A stretch of DNA of 64,000 nt from Isoetes taiwanensis (Eukaryota; Streptophyta; Lycopodiopsida; Isoetales; Isoetaceae): the NCBI GenBank assembly GCA_021234155.1, contig JAJEKV010000032.1, forward strand, positions 2,634,783 through 2,698,782, read 5' to 3'. Positions 55,039 through 64,000 of the stretch are shown here, piece by piece. The translations under genes and the position numbers were made by a program. Below the pieces are notes generated by a model. It saw nothing but the letters and a program-made list of their open reading frames with translations. It was not told the DNA's origin and ran no database searches. Positions within the stretch are counted from its first letter, which is position 1, and every line of letters begins with the position of its first letter.

Positions 55039-55105
<67 letters not shown>
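55039..55105. repeat. (TATC)n microsatellite
   Basis: About 16 uninterrupted TATC units. Confidence 0.98.
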
Positions 55106-55106
<1 letters not shown>

Positions 55107-55700
55107 GTTGCTTTTTTGCACTTGAAATTGGTTACTAGCTGATAGGAGGAGTTCAAACATGCTAAAAACGGTTTGGATTTCAACAATAATGGTGGATAGA
55201 ACTTTCTTGAAGACAAAAAACATAAGTTTGCATCCCTGAATGCTCTTTTAATTGGTTTTTGGTTCCTTTCTATAAAAAAGGCACTTTTTGTGCTCTTAGT
55301 CGTTAAGGCATTGTAGGACTCATCCCTGTTCATCCTCTGGTTTTTGCAAAAGAGATTTACACTTCTACATGAGAAACAGATGGTAGTTGTTTCTACATTG
55401 TTTAAAGCATAAGCTCCATTAATACTACAATTAGAGTTTTATTAGATGGAGTGTTCCTACTGAATTTGAGCGATCACGACATGTACATGTTTTTCTGTGG
55501 AAATAATGGTAAACAAACATGCTATGGTATAGTCTATTATGTTCATTGGTCTACATAAAGTAATATTTATCACAACATTTGGTCTACGCAAGGAAATATT
55601 AAGCATAGTAAAGTATCCTGTCGATACCTGATCGAAAAGTTTATGCTTGCCTCCGCTTGTGAAGGCTTTGATCACGGTTCAGGAAAAGGCATGTTCCAAA

Positions 55701-57280
55701 CCGTCGTGGGGCTCAGCTGCACATCTTGAATGCCATATATAGGTTATGAGAGTTGTTTTGGCGGGGATCACGTACCGTGATGACATTCACCGGCCCGATA
55801 TCGAGTCCGGCCGAGTTGCCCCTCTACGCCAACACTTTTTGGCCTCTACATTGATCGATTCAGAGCCACAGCTTCTTGAGCATGGGGGATAATAAAACGC
55901 AGTCATCCGCTGACTCATCTATCTTGGGGCGATGTTGGCGCTGGCCCTGAAGCTATCACGGTCTCACGGGCTGCAGACACATTTTGTCGAATCTGAGACA
56001 TGCTTGGCGATCAATCAGCCAAGACGGGGTGGTTCTCATCTCTTCCGCGTCACCCCATGCCTCCTGCACTCACATATCGGGGAATGACGCATGGGCGTCA
56101 AGCCCTGCGTACACAGAATTAGAGTTCCCTCCCTGCTTCTGGCAGGAGGCATCTATCGCTTCGCGAGGTGACGGTGAAGCGCTTTATGCCATCGCGAAAC
56201 AGCGGTCCGCAGGCGGAGCTCTATGATTAGAACCATCGGTCACATCATTCCGGCAATTGAGCATCCTTAAATGCGAAGTCGAGTTTGGGGCGGTCGTTTC
56301 TTTAGCGACACAGGAATGACTTGGAAGGCGAGGAGTCGCGAAGGCATTTTAGCCCGCGGGCACTTAGGGGTGAAGCAACCGATCCCTACTCAGTTAACGC
56401 GGCTGGATTCTTCGCGCTTATTGAACAGCCCTTGATAGACACATAAATTATTTTTAGAAAGTGGTTACTATGGGTGATGCCGGCTCCCTTTGCTTGCTGC
56501 ATGGAGTCCTTGTGACAGAGAACTGTTGGAGAGTATTAAGAAGATCGGTGGTTAGCCGATGGAATGTCGCGAGAACCTGAATGCGTCGCAATTAGACACA
56601 GCTGACGATCGTGGCGACTTCGCGGGGAGTACCTGAAGCCGCTTGTTTCCTTGGCAAGCGCTCACAGGACCCGTACGCTCTGGAAACCGCGTCAAAATGG
56701 CCCATTACAAGGAGCACATCAACTCGCGTGTTAGCGGGGGCCTGACTCTACCTGCGTTCCCGGCTGCTTACTGGCGGGAGACTCGGCCTCCGATGTACGG
56801 GTACCATCTTCGCCAGAGGCGGTGGATTGGGAACCCGCCCGGAGGCGAACTCTGTCGATCTTTGTCAAGCGGTACCATTGAGGATGGAGTCTCACACTTT
56901 CGAGAGTTGCCAGTACGTTAATTGGAATAGGAGCAGTCACGGCTCCTTTGAAATGCGGCCGGACTTGCCCTTCACATTTCTTGATGAACACCGTCGATCG
57001 TGCCACGAAGTGCATTACGGCCGGAAATCTTGGACGCGAGATACGCGCACTTGCGTGATTAGGCACTACAGTGTAGTGCATGGCTGTATATATTTAGGAG
57101 TTGTTTACGCATTTTATATGTTAGAGACTGTTGATTTGTCGGTGATTCTTTGCCAGTTTTCCCTCGAAAGCGCCGAGTGAGGTTTTATCCGGGTAGTAAT
57201 TCACTTCGTTTTAATATTAAGTCCCATAGACCGATTGGTCTCCGTGGACGATAAAAGAGCCTTCCTTCCTTCCTTCCTTA
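55701..57280 (+). mobile_element. Degenerate LINE 3' half (copy 3 of the GGTCTCCGTGGACG-tail family)
   Basis: Plus strand near 56690-56770 encodes KMAHYKEHINS then a P-F-A-Y block, parallel to HYHAHINPNL-P-PQAYLLA in copy 2; near 56820-56900 is a decayed RWIGNPPGG, LCRSL, TIEDGVSHF, corresponding to the ETGRW and zinc-knuckle block, in which Cys residues are lost. The tail has CCGATTGGTCTCCGTGGACG at 57230-57249, then ATAAAAGA and (TTCC)n at 57262-57278. The catalytic polymerase region is not recognisable. Confidence 0.75.
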
Positions 57281-57882
57281 GGATATTGTAACTGGAAAGA
57301 AGGTTTATGTATATTGTTGCATATATTATTAATGATTAGGCAAGATTTCATGGTTTTAGAAAGAAACTAAGGAATTTGAGTACCATCTAAGACTACCTAG
57401 ACTTTATATGGGTTGATCCTGCTATATAAGGATTGACTTGTGCAGACGTTGATCCTAGTTGGGCTTTTGTCTAAACCTAGGATTGGTTGATTTTTTTTTT
57501 ATTTTTTTATTTTTATTTTTATAATAAAAAGACATACTCCTACTTTTGCATGGAAATAATACAACTTAATCAGTGTGTTAATTAAGTACAATGCATAGGA
57601 AGTTGTATGGCCAGCCAATAAAAGGGGCATGAAATAAGATTTGCAATGAAAACATATGAGGTATTGCCAGGCAGGAAAATGAAAGAAAACTGAGTCAATA
57701 AAATGAAAAGTGAAGGTAAATCTAGTTGTAAGGCCCATAGTTCTAAAGCCCTAAATATTAGTGAAAGTGTTTGACCATTAGAATCTTTAGGGATCTCAAA
57801 AGGGGACCGCCGGGCATAAACATGAAAATCTAGTGGTAGATATGCTCTGGCAAGAAGGCAGCAGTCTTAAAGTCTGACTAGC
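57281..57882. other. AT-rich DNA, nothing recognised
   Basis: T-rich run at 57490-57520. Confidence 0.5.
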
Positions 57883-58293
57883 ATGCTGCAAATCTTTAAG
57901 GTTATGGAAGCTTCCCACTATATAACAAGAGTAAGTAAAATGGGGTACAATTCTGGAAGTTGGATGGATTTTGAGAGCTCGGAGGAGGAAGAACTGCTTT
58001 GCAAAAGACTGAAAAGAGAACTAACTTGGTGTGATAACCAAGTAAAATTTGAAGCAAGAAGAGGCAGAGGCAGAGGTTATACAACTATGGAGATAATAAT
58101 ATGGGGCATTTGGCAAAAAGAAACAACAGCTTCAGTAAGCAACAAAGTGGATATCATAGGGCAAATCCCAACGCGAAACAATATGTTCCTGAAACTCAAC
58201 AAGACTTGGACGTATCTTTTGATGAAGATGATACTTAGGTCAGGGAAAAATCGTCTATTTTGGGACTTTAAAAAGGGAATACCAGATGTTTAA
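57883..58293 (+). CDS. Unrecognised 136-codon ORF
   Basis: Open plus-strand frame, with WMDFESSEEEELLCKRLKREL then RRGRGRGYTTMEI, so an acidic patch followed by an Arg-Gly stretch as in some nucleic-acid-binding or transposase-related proteins. No domain recognised; AT-rich codons; could be chance or a fragment. Confidence 0.25.
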   Translation: MLQIFKVMEASHYITRVSKMGYNSGSWMDFESSEEEELLCKRLKRELTWCDNQVKFEARRGRGRGYTTMEIIIWGIWQKETTASVSNKVDIIGQIPTRNNMFLKLNKTWTYLLMKMILRSGKNRLFWDFKKGIPDV

Positions 58294-60000
58294 AATAGAT
58301 AGATGATCGAGAGACCTGCGATTCAGCCTATTATCTCGTAACTTATGAACCAATAAATGGCTGTTGTAGTATGAAGGCCAAAGATACTGCAGGTAAATAT
58401 AGGTTGTAATAAGACTAAAGATGGATCTATGGACATGGATATTCCCGAATTCATATAACTACTGTTGTAAAAAGTAAGCAGGGTTAGAAAAACAGATGAT
58501 CTAACTTGGATTTTATTCGATTATTGCATTCTTACTGGGCTTGAGCAAATCAAGGGCAAAAAAAAGGTAGAATGGGTGATGTGGGAAGAGCCAAGAAATT
58601 TCCAATGTACCTTTTGGCCCTTTTTTCATTACCAAGTATATTGCTGACACTTACATGATTGGCTACAGGTACATGGAATTTCTTCTACTATTGTGCTTTC
58701 TTTTTTTGCTATTAGAGGAGGTCATGCTCAAAGGATGGAATGAATCGAATATATAGAAGTAACAGGATGGCAAGTATGATAAATTGGCAATTTTGTATAT
58801 GGCAAAGTAGCTGAAAAGGTAAAGGATAAAAATTGAACCCTGGTATTTTTGTAAAGCTCTATAACTTAATGTTTATGATAGAATTTATGAGCTGCCATAT
58901 AGTGCACAACAATCAAGCGAAACTGAAATTAGCTTCGTACAATGAAATGTAGCAAGAAGTTATATAATGATCAGATATCGGCACCTTATATAGGCTAATA
59001 AAACCATAAAACTGAAGGTTGAAAGCTATATGTTGGTTTGAAAATACAATTATTTATGATATGTAATAATCAATGCTTCTAATTAGAGGAATATTTCTTA
59101 GTATATTGGCTATGAAATGTATATTATAGCAAGTAAAAATATTTGGAATGATGGTCTCGAAGGAAGTCACATGTTAAAACTATCTGAGAGTTTATTGCCT
59201 AAAGTCTTGAAAATGAAAAGAAAAAAAGATTGTCGGATATAAGCCAAGAGAATATAAGGAAAGAAGTCGACTCCAAATAAGTCGACTCCAAATAAATGGT
59301 AACTGACCATGCTTAATTTTGCAAAAAAATAAGATGAGCTTTCCCTTTCTATATGTTCCAGATAACATAGGAAGCAAAAGTGGACATATACTAAATAGAC
59401 TTTACTGGTTAAGTTATAGCTTTATGTCTAGTGATATCTAGTTTGAACAGATGAAATCGAATATTTAATTAAAGAAAGTAGTCTAAAAAAAATTGACTAG
59501 AGATATAAATAAGGTAAAGTATAGTCGGCATGTGATACTAGTGTAGGTTGCATGGGTAATCTACATGTGTAAGTAATGCATGCAAATGGGAAAAGATTTG
59601 CATGAGGAAAGACATCCTTAAGGAGATGTTTATTTGTATTAACTATTGTTTGAACTATAATTTTAGAAATTATTCGTCTCCAATATATTTAAAGTTAAAT
59701 AACTTCGGACCATACAATGGGTTTGATTGACTAGTAGGACTGTTGTCCAGACTAGTTAAGTCCGAGCTTTTTTAGGCAATTTCCTTCTATTGGTCTTACC
59801 AGTACATCATATCTAATGGTATTGAGTTAGTGTCAGATACATGATGAGACAGCAATGGGAATTTGCATGCCTAAGGTATGGAGCAGGCCCACCGGACCAA
59901 TGGGAACAAGATAGTATGTGTGGGATTATGTTAATGCGGAACTCTCTTTTAACATGTCTTAAAGGTCCCAAAGTACATAGATATTCCTTGGAAAGAGCTA
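58294..60000. other. AT-rich DNA
   Basis: No gene recognised. Contains the second copy (58604-58672) of the 70-base repeat at 54952. Confidence 0.5.
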
Positions 60001-60930
60001 CTTGAGAACACTATATCAGGTTATCGGCCTATATCCCATCTTCAGTTTCTTGGGAGATTGAAACTGACCTTATACCAATGTTAAACAAGGTGTGTGATGG
60101 TTGGGATGCGACAAATAAAATTCTAGAAGAAGTGTATGCAGAATTACAAACAAAGTTTATAGATGGACTATGGAGGAGGATATTGCTTCATCTGAGTTCT
60201 TTATTAGGAGTACCTATCTTGGAAAAAAGCAAAAGCGAGAGTCAAAATGCTCATGTTTTGAAGATAAGTATATGAGTATAGAAGCATTGTGACTAAAAGT
60301 AATAAGGAGGCTGATGAAGATCCGTTTGGAGAGTCATTATTATCGGAACAGGATAAAGTGGCTATGGGCAGCAAAGCAGCTAGTGCAAAGGTGGAGGATG
60401 GCAAAGAATACAATTTTATATTACACAATTGTCATACCTTCCCCATAATACTAGAGAGGCTGGTGGAGGACCATGCCATGTTTTGTAACCAAGGCATTTG
60501 GCGTACAAAATAATTTGGTGCTTTGCTTAATGAAGAGTAGAAATAACTTGGGTAATGTTAGGAAATATTACTTTTTATGGACCGCATAAATGTCGGTATG
60601 TAAATGGCGACAAGCCATGTTTAGACAACTACAAAACAGGTTTACTGATGATTGTATCAGCGTGACTTTGCAGAGAATTACTCTTTCAAGGAGCAGAATG
60701 AAGTTCAGTCCAAGCATTGGCATAATGAGCAGATCACTATTCTTGTGCATCTCACATATACAAGGGATCCTCCTGAGACACAAGAAATCATCGAGGAAGA
60801 ACATTTTTATATATATCTGATGACAGAAAACATGATTCTTTGTTTATACAACATTGTTTTCTCTTAAACAATCAGTGGATGCAAAAGAAGAAAATCACTT
60901 TGAAGAAACATTTACTTTGATGCTAGATTC
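60001..60930 (+). other. Possible decayed coding region
   Basis: Several short plus-strand open frames overlap in different phases: 60078-60275, 60289-60513 (NKEADEDPFGESLLSEQDKV, acidic) and 60590-60820. Frame switching suggests a decayed gene or transposon. I recognise no domain. Confidence 0.25.
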
Positions 60931-61918
60931 AAGTCTTTAACAGATTTAGACATGATGTGGAATTTTTGGTGCTCTGGCCATTAAAATGGAGAACATGATA
61001 GTGCAGAAGCAGTAATAAAGAGGGCTTTGAGAGCAGCACATTGAAAGGCATCAAGATGACCAATGCACATGAAGTGGTGGAATGGCCAAAGCAGTACATG
61101 TGCACCCACAACATATAAAAAGATTATCCAAACTGTAAGTAGAACTTTTTGGGAGGTTGAAGTAGGACAAGTGGACAGTTCGAAATTTTTAAAGTTCTCG
61201 CATATTCCTTCAAGTTTCTGTAAAGTTCTTGATACAAACTAGGGAAATCTAAGGTACGTAAAGAACAAGTTAATCTAAGATCTTGGATAGAATGAATACT
61301 CAAAGAAAAAACCAGCCCTTTAGGCCAAAGCTCACTGCCCAATTGGGCAGGTCACCATCACATGCCCATCAGCTAGACAAAGTTGTTCTTTATGTCCTGG
61401 TAATCCAACTTCATAAAAAGCGGTGGACTTTCAGAGATAAAGATATCCTAATGGCATCAACAAAATGACATATTGTTGTTTAAAAGATCAGAGAAAATAA
61501 AGTAGGCAAAGTAAAACATGCATCTTTGTACAATCACACAATATTTGCCCAAACTTACCTTCAATAAATTGGCAAGATTGCTAAGAAAGAAAGATACCTT
61601 GGTTGATCATATTGAATATGTTGAAGTACCGCAAAGTTATTTTACTAAGCAGTTAACTTGAAATTCTTCAACTTAGCATAAAGTAGAAATATTGCTTTGG
61701 TGCATTGATATTCTTATCTTAGTAGTATGTAGTCAATCAAGTCCCTTAGCAATGTGTCTGCGAGTTGAGGCCGCCCGAGGAAAATATCGCCTCGATCTTG
61801 TTGAATTGCTTGGGCATAATGTAAAGATGGTTGGAAATAGGATTTAGCTTAAAGCAATGTGATTGGTGTGTGGTCACGTATCGATTGGATCTTTGCCCTG
61901 AGTGGTAATGATTAAACT
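60931..61918. other. AT-rich DNA, nothing recognised
   Basis: Short unconvincing frames only. Confidence 0.5.
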
Positions 61919-61936
61919 ACTATCTATCTATCTATC

Positions 61937-62027
<91 letters not shown>
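61919..62027. repeat. (CTAT)n microsatellite
   Basis: About 27 units with one small interruption near 61936. Confidence 0.98.
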
Positions 62028-62800
62028 ATAAATGGCTATGAAGATTGGATGATACCTCTGGATTACCGAACACAAGAAATGTGATGAAGCAGACATAATG
62101 TGTCATAGATAGTGGTTTTCCCTGGAGCACTTCCAAAGAGATCAGAAAGCGCGATCATACTAACAAATGTAGATCTGTGGTACGAGAACTTTGGTACTAT
62201 GCCAGACACGCTGGATCTTTTGGAGTAGTTCTTCAGTTTACATCAACAAGTACTACCATGGTTATCTCCGTTAGAACAAGACACAAGAGCAAGGAAATTG
62301 GACTTGAATATAAGCAAATAATGCAGTCCAACTGCAAACAAAAATGACTATTATGGTATTACAATATACTAAGAGAAAACAAGAAAGAAATTTGGAAGAT
62401 AACCATTGAATTATGTTGCTCAAATACTAGTTGATATGAGTTTTATTTATTTATAGGATAATGACATATTATACTCAAATATTATGATTATCGGAAAAGA
62501 ACTTCGATTACGCATTTACCAATTCGAATTAGGAATATAATAATATGCAATTCCTTCTTTCTCCATCCTTTTGTTCATTATCTCAGTCTCCGTAGTAGTC
62601 TATTTACGGAACATCTGGTAATAATGGCAAAGTAATCAAGATGAAGATCTTGCATGATACAAAAGTTCCACAACACGCTTTCCACCCACGTTTTGGTCCA
62701 ACATTTAGAAAAGTACTATAGTTTTTCTTAGGTCCACATGTCCTTTATTGAAGTTTCTACATGTGTAGATGCATGGAGGTGTGGTTTACTAACTTCAACA
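62028..62800. other. AT-rich DNA, nothing recognised
   Basis: No open frame longer than chance. Confidence 0.5.
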
Positions 62801-63150
62801 GGTATTTGTTTTAAGTGGACGGGAAAGAATCCTTGTTATTTTAGAATTTTGGTTTTGTTTTTAGGTGTACTTTTAGGAGGTATGTTTTGTTAAAAAGAAG
62901 CGTGGTTTTCTTTTGAGGTAATTAATTGTTTTAAGGTATAGTTTTTGGAGGTGTTGTTTCCGAAGTAGAGGTGTAGTTTTTTAAGGCTGTGGTCTTTGTT
63001 TTTTAGGGCTGATGTGGTTTAAAGGTATGTTTTGTTCAAAAGGAACTATGGTTTTTCCTTTTAGGAGTGAGTGATATTTCCCAGGAGGTCATGGTTTTAT
63101 AAATGATAGGAAGTGTAAGGAGGTTTTTCTCAAGGATGTATGGTTCTAAA
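62801..63150. repeat. Degenerate G/T-rich tandem repeat
   Basis: Loose repeats of a 20-30 base unit resembling TTTTAGGAGGT(A/G)TGGTTTT on the plus strand, strongly purine/T asymmetric (very few C). Confidence 0.6.
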
Positions 63151-63427
63151 AGGGGTGTGATGAACGGGTTTAAGCTATAGCCAATTTTGTAACATCATTA
63201 TACAATCATTGCCTTCCATCCATATGACACCTCTGAAAAGTATTCATATCGTTGTCATTACATGTGTAAAATGCAATATCTCATCTATTGTCCCTCTACC
63301 CCTCATGCTTATAGAAAGCTAAGTCTGAAAGGCATTATAGAAGATCCCAAAGTGAATTAGGCTGAATTGCTTTACAACATCCATGGAGACCAACAAGTGT
63401 ATCGGATCAGTGAGTGAGTGAGTGAAT

Positions 63428-63571
<144 letters not shown>

Positions 63572-63604
63572 TTTTATGCCTCAAAAATCCATTTTGAGCA
63601 TGAT

Positions 63605-64000
63605 CTGAGGTCCCGGTAGGCTCAAACATGCCAAGGTGGCTCCAAACGCACCAAGGTGGCTCAAACATACACAAGGTGGCTCCAAACATGCCACAAGGTG
63701 GCTCAACATGCCAAGATGGCTCCAACATGCCATGGGCTCAGCACCATGGGCTCCAATATGCCAGCGTGGGCATAAACATGCCACGTGGGCTCCTGCATGC
63801 CACCTAAAGTCCAACATGTGGTGACAGCATATACTGGGGCCAAATATGCCAAGGATCCAGGCTCAAACGTGCCACCTAGGCTCGGCATGCCGTGGCTCTA
63901 ACATGCCACCTGGGCTCAAACAGCATGAAGTGGCTCAAACTGCGTGGGGCTCCAACATGCCTGGCTCAGTACTGGGTGGCTCAAACCACACCACCCTAGG
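63605..64000. repeat. Minisatellite, GGCTC(C)AAACATGCCA unit, running off the window
   Basis: Irregular tandem copies of about 20-27 bases with core GGCTCCAAACATGCCA(A/C); it gives repetitive open frames on both strands (translated Ser-His-Leu-Gly-like), which are probably not genes. Confidence 0.9.

Larger units (their letters stand above)
54201..55700. other. AT-rich insertion-like segment between two LINE parts
   Basis: AT-rich, with a (TATC)n tract at 55039-55105 and a 70-base block (54952-55021) repeated near 58604. No gene recognised. The compositional contrast with GC-richer DNA on both sides suggests an insertion into, or a gap between, LINE sequences; no target duplication identified. 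Confidence 0.5.

Noticed and set aside
57883-58293. RGG-type RNA-binding gene
   Set aside because: The Arg-Gly stretch is only a few residues and no RNA-binding domain is present; kept only as an unrecognised ORF.

Overview
The window looks like nuclear DNA of a land plant with a large, transposon-rich genome. Evidence is an intron-poor PLS-type pentatricopeptide-repeat (PPR) gene, a second PPR pseudogene, an SnRK1 kinase exon fragment, Ty3/gypsy retrotransposons with a tRNA-iMet primer site, several LINE fragments and plant-like GT-AG exons. The PPR repeat style resembles ferns and lycophytes, so a homosporous fern is my best guess; this is inference. Little of the window is intact host gene.

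Layout. 1-9789: Ty3/gypsy element A on the minus strand, cut by the left window edge inside integrase; its 5' LTR is at 8162-9789. 9790-28420: low-GC host-like DNA with LINE 3' fragments (12.1, 13.0 and 20.0 kb), the PPR gene (15626-17632, minus), a tandemly duplicated exon-bearing segment (18.7-21.4 kb), a minus-strand cluster of small ORFs including one that begins with the histone H3 tail (21.46-22.8 kb), and an SnRK1 exon with a stop (24.7 kb). 28421-41652: element B, a full-length 13.2 kb relative of A on the plus strand, with both LTRs, PBS, PPT, gag, protease, reverse transcriptase, RNase H, integrase and a chromodomain, riddled with frameshifts. 41653-52560: low-gene DNA, a proline-rich ORF, a PPR pseudogene (46.4-48.2 kb) and one clean orphan exon. 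52.56-57.28 kb: degenerate LINE copy or copies. 57.3-64 kb: AT-rich DNA, microsatellites and a minisatellite running off the right edge.

The main observation is that elements A and B, opposite in orientation and clearly diverged, both carry the same extra reading frames between the 5' LTR and gag: one of about 430-450 codons (here ORFx), one of about 130-145 codons (ORFy), and probably a third nearer the LTR (ORF0). I recognise no known domain in them. An upstream ORF is known in Ogre-type Tat elements, but these elements end in a chromodomain and so look like chromoviruses. The second observation is the nine-residue histone H3 N-terminus on an otherwise unrelated 89-residue ORF.

Many frames are broken by single-base indels. 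Some may be real decay and some could be assembly error; the sequence alone cannot separate these.
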